From: Janthinobacterium sp. ROICE36
GTDB taxonomy: Bacteria; Pseudomonadota; Gammaproteobacteria; Burkholderiales; Burkholderiaceae_D
DNA length: 64,000 bases
Direction of reading: 5' to 3'
NCBI RefSeq assembly: GCF_002869965.1
Contig: NZ_PEBS01000008.1
Coordinates: 1-64,000, forward strand
Made by a program: the position numbers and the translations under genes. Below the pieces are notes generated by a model, which saw only the letters and a program-made list of their open reading frames with translations, was not told the origin of the DNA and made no database searches. Below are positions 35,705-46,028 of the stretch, piece by piece. The stretch's first letter is position 1. Every line of letters begins with the position of its first letter.

Positions 35705-35813
35705 TGCGGCGCGCCTGCAACAGCCAGCTACAGCGCACGCTATCCCGTTTCACGACACAGGTTTTTACTTGCAGGCGGCCGAGATGGTCGATAATAACGT
35801 TTTACCATGGAAG

Positions 35814-36542
35814 ATGACCGTGCCGCATCCCGCCTCTCCCTCCCTTGCCGACCAGATCGAAGACTTGCTGCCGCAAACGCAATGCACCAAATGCGGCTAC
35901 AACGGCTGCCGCCCGTATGCGGAAGCGATTGCCGCAGGCAGCGCCGACATCAACCAGTGCCCACCGGGCGGCGCGCAAGGCATCGTGCGCCTGGCCGGCT
36001 TGCTGGGCAAGAAAGTCATTCCGCTCAATCCCGTGAATGGCCTCGAACGTCCGCGATCTGTCGCTTACATCGACGAATCGCTCTGTATCGGCTGTACCCT
36101 GTGCATCCAGGCCTGTCCCGTGGACGCCATCGTCGGCGCCGCCAAGCAGATGCATACGGTGGTGACCAGCCTGTGCACGGGCTGCGACCTGTGCGTGGCG
36201 CCCTGCCCCGTCGACTGCATCGTGATGTATCCCGTCAGCGGCGACGCCACCGGCTGGGATGCCTGGAGCCAGATGGACGCCGACGACGCGCGCGCGCGCC
36301 ACGATTTGCGCACGCAGCGGCTGCGCCGCGAAAGCGAGGCCAACGACGCGCGCCTGGCCGCCAAGGCCGTCGCCAAGATGCAGGAAGTGACGCAGGAAGT
36401 GCCCGTCACGCCCGACGAACAGGCGGAAAAAGAGCGCAAGCGCGCCATCATCGCCGCCGCCATGGAGCGCGCGCGCGCCAAGGCCGCCGCCAGCACGGAC
36501 ACCGCCCAGCCAGCCCCCACCACCCCGAAAAAAGACGCATGA
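35814..36542 (+). CDS. rsxB: RnfB/RsxB-type ferredoxin-like electron transfer protein, 242 aa
   Basis: Iron-sulfur protein. [18 protein letters not shown] and [10 protein letters not shown] form the RnfB-type N-terminal [4Fe-4S] site. [16 protein letters not shown] and [16 protein letters not shown] carry two further [4Fe-4S] clusters. The C-terminal third is Ala/Glu/Lys-rich and probably helical. It lacks the N-terminal membrane anchor of true RnfB and no other rnf genes are present. In many Burkholderiales it stands alone before nth. The ATG at 35814 has a poor ribosome site; 35784 is an in-frame alternative. Its stop overlaps nth (ATGA). Confidence 0.88.
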   Translation: MTVPHPASPSLADQIEDLLPQTQCTKCGYNGCRPYAEAIAAGSADINQCPPGGAQGIVRLAGLLGKKVIPLNPVNGLERPRSVAYIDESLCIGCTLCIQACPVDAIVGAAKQMHTVVTSLCTGCDLCVAPCPVDCIVMYPVSGDATGWDAWSQMDADDARARHDLRTQRLRRESEANDARLAAKAVAKMQEVTQEVPVTPDEQAEKERKRAIIAAAMERARAKAAASTDTAQPAPTTPKKDA

Positions 36543-37186
36543 ATGCTGCCAAACGCCTGGAAATCTTTACACGCTTCCGCGCCGCCAATCCTTCGCCGAA
36601 AACGGAACTTGAATACACGACGCCGTTCGAGCTGCTGATCGCCGTGCTGCTGTCAGCGCAGGCGACGGACGTGTCCGTCAACAAGGCGACCCGCTTGCTG
36701 TATCCGGTCGCCAATACGCCGGCCACGATACTGGCGCTGGGCGTCGACGAGCTGGCCAGCTACATCCGCACCATCGGCCTGTTCCGCACCAAGGCGAAGA
36801 ACGTCATCGCCACCTGCCAGATCTTGCTCGATCAGCACGGCGGCGAAGTGCCGCGCGACCGTGCCTCGCTGGAAGCCTTGCCCGGCGTGGGCCGCAAGAC
36901 GGCGAATGTGGTCATGAACACGGCATTTGGCGAACCAACCATGGCAGTCGACACGCATATCTTCCGCGTCTCGAACCGCAGCGGCATCGCACCAGGCAAG
37001 AATGTCGATATCGTCGAGCAAAAACTGCTGAAATTCATACCCAAGCAATTCCTGCACGACGCGCACCACTGGCTCATCTTGCACGGCCGCTACACGTGCA
37101 CGGCGCGCAAACCGCAATGCTGGAACTGCATGATTGCCGACCTGTGCGATTACAAGAGCAAATCGCCGATGCCGGCCGTGGTGTAG
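36539..37186 (+). CDS. nth: Endonuclease III, 215 aa
   Basis: DNA glycosylase/AP lyase for oxidised pyrimidines. [19 protein letters not shown] opens the domain. [18 protein letters not shown] is the helix-hairpin-helix with catalytic Lys, and [15 protein letters not shown] has the catalytic Asp. A C-terminal cluster [17 protein letters not shown] holds the [4Fe-4S] ligands. The start overlaps the rsxB stop by four bases, so the two are translated together. Confidence 0.96.
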   Translation: MNAAKRLEIFTRFRAANPSPKTELEYTTPFELLIAVLLSAQATDVSVNKATRLLYPVANTPATILALGVDELASYIRTIGLFRTKAKNVIATCQILLDQHGGEVPRDRASLEALPGVGRKTANVVMNTAFGEPTMAVDTHIFRVSNRSGIAPGKNVDIVEQKLLKFIPKQFLHDAHHWLILHGRYTCTARKPQCWNCMIADLCDYKSKSPMPAVV

Positions 37187-37195
37187 GATTGCTTG

Positions 37196-37222
37196 CAAAA
37201 AAAATGGCCCGCAAGGGGCCAT
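37196..37222 (-). terminator. Terminator of proB
   Basis: ATGGCCC / GGGCCAT stem with a GCAAG loop. On the minus strand it is followed by T8, 40 bases past the proB stop. Confidence 0.7.
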
Positions 37223-37262
37223 CGTATTGCAGGTCGGCATAACGCTACGCGCGTATTCCAAC

Positions 37263-38381
37263 TTACAGCAAGACCATATTATCGCGGTGAATCAGCTCAT
37301 GGCCTTCCATGTAGCCGAGAATCGCCTCGATCTCGGTGGAGGGCTTGCGCATGATGCGGCGCGCTTCGCCGCTCGTGTAGTTCGACAAGCCGCGCGCCAC
37401 GGGCACGCCGTCGGCATCGACGCAGGTGATGACGGCGCCGCGGCCGAATTCGCCGTTCACGCCCGTCACGCCGATCGGCAACAGGGACTTGCCTTCCTGG
37501 CGCAGCTTTTGCACGGCGCCCGCGTCCAGCACGACGGCGCCGGCCGTGTGCAGATGATCGGCCATCCACTGCTTGCGCGCCGTCAATTGCCCCGTTTGCG
37601 CGCGCAATTCCGTGCCGATCGCTTCGCCACTAGCCAGGCGGCTCAGCACATCGCTGTCGCGGCCCCAGGCGATGATCGTATGGGCGCCGGACTTGGCGGC
37701 GCGCTTGGCGGCGAGGATTTTCGTCAGCATGCCGCCACGCCCCAGGCTGCTGCCGGCGCCGCCGGCCATCGCTTCCAGGGCCGGATCGCCCGCCACGCCT
37801 TGCGTGATCAGGTAGGCGTTCGGGTCCTTGCGCGGGTCGGCCGAGAACAGGCCGTGCTGGTCGGTCAGGATGACCAGCGCATCGGCCTCGATCAGGTTGG
37901 CCACCAGCGCGCCCAGGGTATCGTTGTCGCCGAACTTGATTTCATCGGTGACGACCGTGTCGTTTTCATTGATGATCGGCACCACGCCCAGGCGCAGCAA
38001 GGTCGTCAGGGTGGAGCGGGCGTTCAGATAGCGTTCACGGTCTGCCAGGTCGGCGTGCGTCAGCAGCACTTGCGCCGTGCCCAGTTGGTGGGCGCGGAAG
38101 CTGCTTTCATAGATCTGCGCCAGGCCCATCTGGCCAACGGCGGCACACGCCTGCAATTCGTGGATATCGGTGGGGCGCCGCTCGAAACCGAGGCGCAGCA
38201 TGCCTTCGGCGATGGCGCCGGAACTGACCAGCACGACTTCCTTGCCCAAGGCGCGCAAGCCGGAAATCTGCGCAGCCCAGCGGGCAATGGCAGCATGGTC
38301 GAGTCCGCGGCCATCGTTGGTGACCAGCGAAGAGCCGACTTTGATGATGATGCGGGTAGCTTTTTGAATCACGGAATCCAT
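37263..38381 (-). CDS. proB: Glutamate 5-kinase, 372 aa
   Basis: First step of proline synthesis: phosphorylation of glutamate. The amino acid kinase domain starts [20 protein letters not shown] and has [33 protein letters not shown] and [19 protein letters not shown]-terminal PUA domain (about 285-372) is present ([20 protein letters not shown]). It follows a small membrane protein gene and the obgE gene on the same strand, as in many betaproteobacteria. Confidence 0.96.
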   Translation of the reverse strand: MDSVIQKATRIIIKVGSSLVTNDGRGLDHAAIARWAAQISGLRALGKEVVLVSSGAIAEGMLRLGFERRPTDIHELQACAAVGQMGLAQIYESSFRAHQLGTAQVLLTHADLADRERYLNARSTLTTLLRLGVVPIINENDTVVTDEIKFGDNDTLGALVANLIEADALVILTDQHGLFSADPRKDPNAYLITQGVAGDPALEAMAGGAGSSLGRGGMLTKILAAKRAAKSGAHTIIAWGRDSDVLSRLASGEAIGTELRAQTGQLTARKQWMADHLHTAGAVVLDAGAVQKLRQEGKSLLPIGVTGVNGEFGRGAVITCVDADGVPVARGLSNYTSGEARRIMRKPSTEIEAILGYMEGHELIHRDNMVLL

Positions 38382-38408
38382 GGGGCGGCGCTCTTCACTT
38401 AATAGACG

Positions 38409-38819
38409 TCAGCGCGCAGAACGCAGCAGCAGCAAGGCCAGCCCCACCGTCAGTTCGATTGCGCACATGAACAACACAAAACCCTGGGGCAAGCCGAAAC
38501 TGATGGCCGCGTACAAACGGCCGGCGGGCTGCGCCAGGACCAACATTGCAGTGATATCGCCGAGGATGGGCGGTTCGCCCTGCCGTGATGCGAACAGCGC
38601 CAGGAGCGCGGTAGCGCCCCAGACACCGACATGGGAGGCGTAGAACTGGCTGTAGCCATTGACGCCATTGAGGAAGATGCCCATGCCGGCCGCCAACTCA
38701 TCGGCGAACAGCAGGCAGGCGACCGCGCTCAGCCCGTAAGCATACGCGATCAGATGTAATACACGGCGCTGCCACGCTTGCTTGCGCGAGGATGCGACAG
38801 CGACCGCCTGTACCGACAT
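38409..38819 (-). CDS. Small multi-pass membrane protein of unknown function, 136 aa
   Basis: About four hydrophobic helices are visible (LIAYAYGLSAVACLLFADEL, VGVWGATALLALFA, ITAMLVLAQPAGRLYAAISF, GFVLFMCAIELTVGLALLLL). It resembles DUF4345-like proteins, but I am not sure. ATG 38819 (MSVQAVAVAS) begins after the obgE stop; the longer start at 38861 would overlap obgE by 29 bases. Placed between obgE and proB, probably co-transcribed. Confidence 0.6.
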   Translation of the reverse strand: MSVQAVAVASSRKQAWQRRVLHLIAYAYGLSAVACLLFADELAAGMGIFLNGVNGYSQFYASHVGVWGATALLALFASRQGEPPILGDITAMLVLAQPAGRLYAAISFGLPQGFVLFMCAIELTVGLALLLLRSAR

Positions 38820-38832
38820 CAGGGTAAGGCTC

Positions 38833-39960
<1,128 letters not shown>

Positions 39961-39991
39961 CTAAAAAGGCTCTACCTTGGGCAGAGCCTTT
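39961..39991 (-). terminator. Hairpin between rpmA and obgE
   Basis: On the minus strand AAGGCTCTGCC pairs with a TAGAGCCTT arm and is followed by TTTTA. It may reduce transcription from rplU-rpmA into obgE, i.e. act as an attenuator. Confidence 0.55.
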
Positions 39992-40055
39992 CGATTGAAG
40001 GCTTGCGCCTTACATCATGCGATCACGGCGGAGCGAACTGGCGCCCCGCGATGAA

Positions 40056-40328
40056 TTACGCTGGTACTGCTGCGTTAGGTACAACGGTCACGAATTGCTT
40101 CGAGCCAGCACCTTTGACAACGAACTTCACTTTGCCCGCGATCAGCGCGAACAAGGTGTGGTCTTTGCCCATGCCTACGCCTTCGCCGGCGCGCACTGGC
40201 GTGCCGCGTTGACGAATGATGATGCCGCCAGCATTGATAGCTTGGCCGCCGTAGACTTTAACGCCCAGACGTTTTGATTCTGAATCACGGCCGTTTCGCG
40301 TTGTGCCGCCGCCTTTTTTATGTGCCAT
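40056..40328 (-). CDS. rpmA: 50S ribosomal protein L27, 90 aa
   Basis: [20 protein letters not shown] and [20 protein letters not shown] are unmistakable L27. The length is normal and no N-terminal extension is present. It lies 40 bases after rplU. Confidence 0.99.
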   Translation of the reverse strand: MAHKKGGGTTRNGRDSESKRLGVKVYGGQAINAGGIIIRQRGTPVRAGEGVGMGKDHTLFALIAGKVKFVVKGAGSKQFVTVVPNAAVPA

Positions 40329-40368
40329 TTAAGACTCCTTGATAGCTGATTAATTCAAACAGCGGCGA

Positions 40369-40680
40369 TTAGCCGTTGATCGAAACGATTTGGATTTCGG
40401 TAAAATTCTGGCGATGGCCTTGATGCTTTTGGTAATGCTTACGACGACGCATCTTGAAAATTTTGACCTTATCATGGCGACCATGCGCCACAACCGTAAC
40501 CAGTACCGTTGCACCTTCGACCAATGGCGCACCAAATTTAATGGTGTCGCCCGCGCCTACTGCGAGAACTTGATCGATGGTGATTTCGGAACCAATGTCT
40601 GCCGGTATCTGTTCTACTTTAAGTTTTTCGCCAGCGACAACTTTGTATTGTTTGCCACCGGTTTTTATGACCGCGTACAT
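40369..40680 (-). CDS. rplU: 50S ribosomal protein L21, 103 aa
   Basis: [20 protein letters not shown] and [20 protein letters not shown] identify L21. The ATG at 40680 gives the normal length; an in-frame ATG at 40770 is not needed. First gene of the rplU-rpmA-obgE unit. Confidence 0.99.
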   Translation of the reverse strand: MYAVIKTGGKQYKVVAGEKLKVEQIPADIGSEITIDQVLAVGAGDTIKFGAPLVEGATVLVTVVAHGRHDKVKIFKMRRRKHYQKHQGHRQNFTEIQIVSING

Positions 40681-40984
40681 GATTTGAAACCTCATCAAAT
40701 GTTGAAAGAATTTGTCCCACTGCCACGCAAAGCAAGCCGTACACAACAGGGGGAACCAGCGATTATACACGGACTGAGAAATTGCGTCAAAAACTATTCA
40801 CAAAGCTTGATGATCGTGGTATGTCGACAACCTGACCATCATGTCAGGCTTGCGCCAGGCGGACAGAAAAGCACGCGCCAGTGCCAACAAGGTCAAACAA
40901 TTGCTCTACAGTCATAGGCAAACATCACGTTCGCGCAAGCCTTGTCGTATAATCGCCGCACCCACAATCTAATGCAGGTTCGCC
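40681..40984. promoter_or_regulatory. Divergent promoter region of rplU and ispB
   Basis: About 300 bases between the diverging rplU and ispB starts. It must carry promoters for both. I saw no conserved ORF or RNA here. Confidence 0.4.
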
Positions 40985-41974
40985 TTGTCTGACGCTAACA
41001 AACACGTTAACCAAAACACCATCGTGCAAACGATTGCCGCCGATATGGACGCAGTCAATACGGTGATCCGCCAAAAACTGCACTCCGACGTGATTCTGAT
41101 TAACCAGATCGCTGAATACATCATCAGTGCAGGCGGTAAACGCATCCGTCCCGTGCTGATTTTGCTGGTGGCCAATGCCCACGCTTATCGCGGCACGGCG
41201 CACCATGAACTGGCTGCCGTGGTTGAATTCATCCATACCGCCACCCTGCTGCACGACGATGTCGTCGATGAATCGTCGATGCGCCGCGGACGCCAGACGG
41301 CCAACGCCCTGTTCGGCAATGCGGCCTCGGTGCTGGTGGGCGACTTCCTGCACTCGCGCTCGTTCCAGCTGATGGTGTCGCTGAACAATATGCGCGTCAT
41401 GCAAATCCTCTCCGACGCCACCAACGTGATCGCCGAAGGCGAAGTGCTGCAGTTGCTGAACATGCACGATCCGGACGTGACGCAAGAGAGCTACCTGAAC
41501 GTCATCCGCTCGAAGACGGCCAAGCTGTTCGAAGCGTCGGCGCAACTGGGCGCCCTGATCGCCGGTGCCAGCGAAGACGATATCGAGGCGGCTGCCGAAT
41601 ACGGCCGCTCGCTGGGCACGGCCTTCCAGCTGATCGACGACGTGCTCGACTATGCTGGCGACGCCACCGAAATCGGCAAGAACGTGGGCGACGACTTGCG
41701 CGAAGGCAAACCGACCATGCCGCTGATCTGGCTGATGGAAAACGGCACGCCGGAACAGCGCGAACTGGTGCGCAGCTGCATCGAGCAAGGCGACGAACAG
41801 CATTTCGACGCCATCCTGGCCGCCATCACCAGCAGCGGCGCACTCGACTACACGCGCAAGCAGGCGGAAATCGCCGGCCAGCGCGCCGCCGATGCCATCG
41901 CCGGCTGGCCGGACAGCGTCTACAAGCAATCCATGCTGCAACTGTGCTCGTTTGCCGTGGACCGCAATCACTGA
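40985..41974 (+). CDS. ispB: Octaprenyl diphosphate synthase-type polyprenyl transferase, 329 aa
   Basis: Builds the isoprenoid side chain of ubiquinone. GGKRIRPVLILL, the first Asp-rich motif LLHDDVVDESSMRRG, and the second LIDDVLDYAGD are intact. The gene appears to start at a TTG (40985, MSDANKHVNQ); the nearest ATG in frame at 41045 would delete conserved residues, and ATG 40973 is out of frame. Chain length (octaprenyl) is inferred from family membership. Confidence 0.93.
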   Translation: MSDANKHVNQNTIVQTIAADMDAVNTVIRQKLHSDVILINQIAEYIISAGGKRIRPVLILLVANAHAYRGTAHHELAAVVEFIHTATLLHDDVVDESSMRRGRQTANALFGNAASVLVGDFLHSRSFQLMVSLNNMRVMQILSDATNVIAEGEVLQLLNMHDPDVTQESYLNVIRSKTAKLFEASAQLGALIAGASEDDIEAAAEYGRSLGTAFQLIDDVLDYAGDATEIGKNVGDDLREGKPTMPLIWLMENGTPEQRELVRSCIEQGDEQHFDAILAAITSSGALDYTRKQAEIAGQRAADAIAGWPDSVYKQSMLQLCSFAVDRNH

Positions 41975-42000
41975 TCGCGTTTCACTCTATACAATACAAG

Positions 42001-42024
42001 ACGGCGCCGATGGCGCCGTTTTTA
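42001..42024 (+). terminator. Terminator of ispB
   Basis: ACGGCGCC (42001-42008) and GGCGCCGT (42012-42019) form a perfect stem with a three-base loop, followed by T5. It adjoins the arsH stop. Confidence 0.9.
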
Positions 42025-42750
42025 TTACTGCCGTTCATGCTCCATCGCCGCGCCCGCCAATTCCTGCACGATGGCCGGCTCCGCTTCCAGCCGTTCGCTG
42101 TAGCGGCTGCCCAGGTAATCACGGCGGTCGCGTACCAGCAGGGTAAATTTGTACAACTCCTCCATCACATCGACCAGGCGCTCGTAGTACGGCGACGGCT
42201 TCATGCGGCCCGCATCGTCGAATTCCTGATAGGCCTTGGCCACCGAGGACTGATTCGGAATGGTGACCATGCGCATCCAGCGCCCCAGCACGCGCAAGCC
42301 GTTGACGGCATTGAACGATTGCGAACCACCCGACACTTGCATCACGGCAAGCGTGCGTCCCTGCGTGGGCCGCACGCTGCCCGTTTCCAGCGGCAGCCAG
42401 TCGATCTGCGACTTGAAGACCCCCGTGACGGCGCCGTGGCGCTCGGGACTGCACCAGACTTGCCCTTCGGACCACAGCGACAGCGCGCGCAGTTCCTGCA
42501 CTTTCGGATGCTCGGGCGAGACGCTGTCGACCATGGGCAAGCCGTGCGGATCGAACACGCGCGTGTCGGCGCCAAAATGACGCAGGATGCGTTCCGCTTC
42601 CAGCGTCAGCAGCTTGCTGTACGAGCGTTCGCGCAAGGAACCATACAGCAGCAGGATGCGCGGTGCGTGGGTGGAAAGCGTGACCGGTGCCAATTTGTCC
42701 ACGCTGGGCAAGTCCAGGTGGGCGGCGCTGATGTTGGGTAGATCCTCCAT
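42025..42750 (-). CDS. arsH: ArsH-type NADPH:FMN oxidoreductase, 241 aa
   Basis: Flavoprotein that in known systems oxidises organic trivalent arsenicals. [20 protein letters not shown] is the FMN phosphate loop, and [20 protein letters not shown] and [20 protein letters not shown] are ArsH hallmarks. The ATG at 42750 gives the usual length. Third gene of arsR-arsC-arsH, ten bases after arsC. Confidence 0.93.
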   Translation of the reverse strand: MEDLPNISAAHLDLPSVDKLAPVTLSTHAPRILLLYGSLRERSYSKLLTLEAERILRHFGADTRVFDPHGLPMVDSVSPEHPKVQELRALSLWSEGQVWCSPERHGAVTGVFKSQIDWLPLETGSVRPTQGRTLAVMQVSGGSQSFNAVNGLRVLGRWMRMVTIPNQSSVAKAYQEFDDAGRMKPSPYYERLVDVMEELYKFTLLVRDRRDYLGSRYSERLEAEPAIVQELAGAAMEHERQ

Positions 42751-42760
42751 GGCCGACCTC

Positions 42761-43183
42761 TCAAGCCACCGGCTTGCCGTCGGCGCCCACCACGGCCTGG
42801 CCTTCTTCCTTGGCAAAGGCGCCTTGCTGCGGCAGCGGCAGGATTTCCAGCACTTTTTCCAACGGCCGGCACAGGCGCACGCCCCGTTCCGTGACGACGA
42901 TGGGGCGGTTAATTAAAACAGGATGGGCTTGCATGGCGTCCAGCAGGGCTGCATCGCTCAGCTCAGGATTGGCCAGGCCCAGTTCCTCGTACAGGGCGCC
43001 CTTGTCGCGCATCGCCGCGCGCACGGACAGACCCGCTCGCTTGATCAGGTCGACCAGTTCTTCACGCGAAGGCGGGTGCTTGACGTAATCGATGATGACG
43101 GGCTCGACGCCCGTGTTGCGGATCAGGGCCAGGGTATTGCGCGAGGTGCCGCATGCCGTGTTGTGATAGATCGTGATCGTCAT
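42761..43183 (-). CDS. arsC: Arsenate reductase (glutaredoxin type), 140 aa
   Basis: Reduces arsenate to arsenite with glutathione/glutaredoxin. [20 protein letters not shown] carries the active Cys11. The [10 protein letters not shown] helix and [20 protein letters not shown] loop, with conserved Arg residues, are typical. Its ATG overlaps the arsR stop (ATGA). No arsenite efflux gene (arsB or acr3) is in the cluster. Confidence 0.94.
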   Translation of the reverse strand: MTITIYHNTACGTSRNTLALIRNTGVEPVIIDYVKHPPSREELVDLIKRAGLSVRAAMRDKGALYEELGLANPELSDAALLDAMQAHPVLINRPIVVTERGVRLCRPLEKVLEILPLPQQGAFAKEEGQAVVGADGKPVA

Positions 43184-43551
43184 GTCGTCGTTTCCTTTGG
43201 TAAATGTGGTTCGCTGACGCAACAAGGCGCGCCGGCGCAGCAGTTCTCGGTCAAAAAGAGCAGCAAGCCGTTCATGCCCGCATAGTTGGCGGCATAGATG
43301 ATGGAGCGGCCCGCCTTGCTCGCCGTCAGCAGATCGGCGTGCGCCAGTTCCTTCAGGTGAAACGACAGCGACGAGGGCGCAATGGCCAGCGCCTCGGCGA
43401 TTTTCGTCGCGGCCATGCCTTGCGCCCCCGCTTGCACCAGCAAGCGGAACACGGCCAGCCGCGATTCCTGCGCCAGCGCGGCCAGGGCCACGATGGCGGA
43501 AGCACTCGTCAGCGGTGTCGCCTGACTGGCTATTGTCTTTTCATTTTCCAT
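43180..43551 (-). CDS. arsR: ArsR-family metal(loid)-sensing repressor, 123 aa
   Basis: Winged helix repressor of the operon. KIAEALAIAPSSLSFHLKEL is the recognition helix-turn-helix, and LLTASKAGRSIIYAANYAGM is the wing. ENCCAGAPCC near the C-terminus supplies four clustered Cys for metalloid binding, unlike the classic site in the recognition helix (ELCVCDL). A perfect inverted repeat at 43549-43574 includes its own start codon. First gene of arsRCH. Confidence 0.92.
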   Translation of the reverse strand: MENEKTIASQATPLTSASAIVALAALAQESRLAVFRLLVQAGAQGMAATKIAEALAIAPSSLSFHLKELAHADLLTASKAGRSIIYAANYAGMNGLLLFLTENCCAGAPCCVSEPHLPKETTT

Positions 43552-43574
43552 AATTCAATAATACTCGAATTATG
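43549..43574. promoter_or_regulatory. Probable ArsR operator
   Basis: CATAATTC (43549-43556) and GAATTATG (43567-43574) are an exact 8-base inverted repeat, ten bases apart. It overlaps the arsR start codon, a site that would block the operon when bound. Confidence 0.6.
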
Positions 43575-43671
43575 GAATCATTTCAAGCGACAGCCCTTAC
43601 GTAAGCCAGCGCACCGACCTCCATGGCCTATTGGTCTACCTTGATGAAAAAATCATTGCGATTGGCTTACC

Positions 43672-45765
43672 ATGACACCCTCAACCCCGCTCAACATCCT
43701 CGGCTGGAGCCTGGCCGCCCTGCTGGCCCTGATCGCCATCGTGGTCATCTTCGTGCTGACTTTCGACTGGAACCGCGCCCGCCCCTACATCAACCAAAAG
43801 GTGTCGGAAAGCACGGGCCGCGAATTCGTCATCGGCGGCGATCTGCAGGTGCAATGGCGGCAGGGCTTGAAAACGGAGACGGGCTGGCGCCGCTATGTGC
43901 CGCGCCCTGTCATCAGCGCGCAAGACGTGCGCATGAGCAACCCGGGCTGGGCCACGGCAGGCCCGCAACTGGCCAGCGCGAAACGCATCGACGTGGCCAT
44001 CCATCCGCTGCCCCTGCTGCAGCATAAGGTAGTGCTGACGGACCTGGCGCTGGATGCGCCGCAGATCGCCCTGCAGCGGCGCGCCGATGGCAGCAATAGC
44101 TGGACCTTGAAAGACAATGGCCCATCAGCGTGGGAAGTGGAAATCCAGCGCATGGTCTTTGGCAACGGCGCCATCCGCTACCTAGACGAGGCCATCGCCC
44201 TCGACGTGCGCGCCAAGATCAGCTCGACGGCGCCCGACGCCACGCCGGGCGATGCGCCAGGCAGCGCACCCGTGGAGAAATACGGCATCGCCTTTACCCT
44301 CGGTGGCAGCTACCGCAAGGCGCCCGTGACGGGCGGCGGCAAGGCCGGCGCCGTGCTGTCCTTGACCGATAACAACACGCTCTATCCCGTGCAGGCGCAT
44401 GCCGTGCTGGGCAAGAACAAGGCCAGCATCGATGGCACCCTGACGGACCCGCGCTCGCTGTCCGGCATCGATTTGCAGCTGAGCCTAGCCGGTGCCAGCA
44501 TGGCCGACCTGTATCCGCTGACGGGCGTGCTGCTGCCGGAAACGCCGGACTACGCCTCCAAGGGTCGCTTGCTGGGCAAGAAGGACGGCGCCAACTGGCA
44601 CTGGACTTACGAGAATTTCAAGGGCACGGTGGGCCAGAGCGACCTGGCCGGCACCCTGCAATACTTGCCGCGCCAGCCCCGTCCCTTGCTGCGCGGCGAA
44701 GTGACGTCGCAGCAGCTGCGCCTGGAAGACCTGGGGCCCACCATTGGCGCCCACAGCAATGCGCAGAAACAGGCGCGCGGCAAGGCTGCCGTGCAGCCCG
44801 ACAATAAAGCCTTGCCCGTGGAACAGTTCAACACAGCAAAATGGAATGCGCTCGATGCCGACGTGAAATTCACCGGCAAGAAACTGGTACGTACGCACGA
44901 CATTCCATTCAACGACGTCGTCGCCAACATCCACATGAAAGACAAGGTGCTGAGTTTGACGCCCCTCAACTTCGGCATGGCCGGTGGCGACATCACCTCG
45001 AACATCACGCTCGATGGCCGTCAAAAGACCATCGCCGCGCAAGCCAAGGTGGCGGCGCGCCACCTCAAGATTCGCGAACTATTTCCCAAGCTGCAATCGA
45101 TGCAAGCGAGCTTCGGCGAAGTGTATGGCGACGCGGCACTGACGGGCCAAGGCAATTCCGTCTCGGCCATGCTGGCCAGCGCGAATGGCGAGCTGGCGGC
45201 CACCGTCAGCGAAGGCTCCGTCAGCCAGTTCATGCTGGAACTGGCCGGCCTGAACCTGGCCAATGCCGTCTTCGTGAAAATCTTCGGCGACAAGCAGGTG
45301 CACCTGAACTGCCTGGCCAGCGATTTCGCCGTCACGAATGGCCAGGCCGACGTGCGCCGCTTCGTGCTCGACACGGACACGGCCGTCGTGAATGTCACGG
45401 GCAACGTCAACCTGGCAAGCGAAACCCTGGACCTCGACGTGCGCCCGCGCACCAAGGGCGCCCGCATCATCACCCTGCGCACGCCGCTGTATGCGAAAGG
45501 CACGTTCAAGAACCCGGACGTGGGCCCGCAAAAAGGCCCGTTGGCGTTGAAAGCCGGCGCCGCCGTGGCGCTGGCTACCATGGTGACGCCGCTGGCCGCC
45601 CTGCTGCCGCTCGTCAACATCGACAAAGCCCCCGACACGGACTGCGCCGCCGTCATGGCGCAAGCGAACGCCACGCGCAAGGCCCCCACTTCACCGGCGA
45701 CAAAGGCACCGGCGAAAAAAGTCAGCGAAGCGGAGATCAAAAAGGCCCAGCAGGAAAAGAAATAG
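43672..45765 (+). CDS. AsmA-family protein, 697 aa
   Basis: Large inner-membrane-anchored periplasmic protein of the AsmA type, thought to help move phospholipids to the outer membrane. One membrane helix at the N-terminus (about 8-32) is followed by DWNRARPYINQKVSESTGRE, the AsmA start. Repeated strand-rich regions follow. The C-terminal domain ends with ALKAGAAVALATMVTPLAAL. The last 35 residues are charged (Lys/Ala-rich). The ATG at 43672 lacks a strong ribosome site. Confidence 0.88.
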   Translation: MTPSTPLNILGWSLAALLALIAIVVIFVLTFDWNRARPYINQKVSESTGREFVIGGDLQVQWRQGLKTETGWRRYVPRPVISAQDVRMSNPGWATAGPQLASAKRIDVAIHPLPLLQHKVVLTDLALDAPQIALQRRADGSNSWTLKDNGPSAWEVEIQRMVFGNGAIRYLDEAIALDVRAKISSTAPDATPGDAPGSAPVEKYGIAFTLGGSYRKAPVTGGGKAGAVLSLTDNNTLYPVQAHAVLGKNKASIDGTLTDPRSLSGIDLQLSLAGASMADLYPLTGVLLPETPDYASKGRLLGKKDGANWHWTYENFKGTVGQSDLAGTLQYLPRQPRPLLRGEVTSQQLRLEDLGPTIGAHSNAQKQARGKAAVQPDNKALPVEQFNTAKWNALDADVKFTGKKLVRTHDIPFNDVVANIHMKDKVLSLTPLNFGMAGGDITSNITLDGRQKTIAAQAKVAARHLKIRELFPKLQSMQASFGEVYGDAALTGQGNSVSAMLASANGELAATVSEGSVSQFMLELAGLNLANAVFVKIFGDKQVHLNCLASDFAVTNGQADVRRFVLDTDTAVVNVTGNVNLASETLDLDVRPRTKGARIITLRTPLYAKGTFKNPDVGPQKGPLALKAGAAVALATMVTPLAALLPLVNIDKAPDTDCAAVMAQANATRKAPTSPATKAPAKKVSEAEIKKAQQEKK

Positions 45766-45819
45766 GCTGTGACGCAGCCGCTTGAAAGCCGCCCCGCCAT
45801 CTGCTGTAATGAAGGAAAG

Positions 45820-45896
45820 CGGGGTGTGGCTCAGCCTGGTAAAGCGCTGCGTTCGGGAAGCAGAGGGCGCTGGTTCGAATCCTCTCACCCCGACCA
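45820..45896 (+). tRNA. tRNA-Pro (anticodon CGG), with several stem mismatches
   Basis: The acceptor stem CGGGGTG/CACCCCG is perfect and is followed by A and an encoded CCA. The anticodon loop TTCGGGA gives CGG at 45854-45856. The D arm has a C-A mismatch (GCTC/AAGC), the anticodon stem has a G-A mismatch at its loop end (CTGCG/AGCAG), and the T stem has C-C and T-T mismatches (GCTGG/CCTCT). A typical family member would read GCTGG/CCAGT. It may be a weakly functional or decaying copy. Confidence 0.8.
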
Positions 45897-45964
45897 GCCC
45901 CTCCGCTAGGCCCGGCCGGCATCGACTGCTGACACCTTGACCTGCGCGTTGGCGTGCGCGCTGG

Positions 45965-46000
45965 AAGTATGATATTAATTGAACAATTGATTAATTAAAC
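45965..46000. promoter_or_regulatory. AT-rich inverted repeat upstream of the gntP-like gene
   Basis: TTAATTGAAC and GATTAATTAA bracket an AATT core about 40 bases before the permease ATG. It looks like an operator but I cannot assign a regulator. Confidence 0.35.
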
Positions 46001-46028
46001 ACTTTCATCGCGCAAGGGCCCCGGTCTT

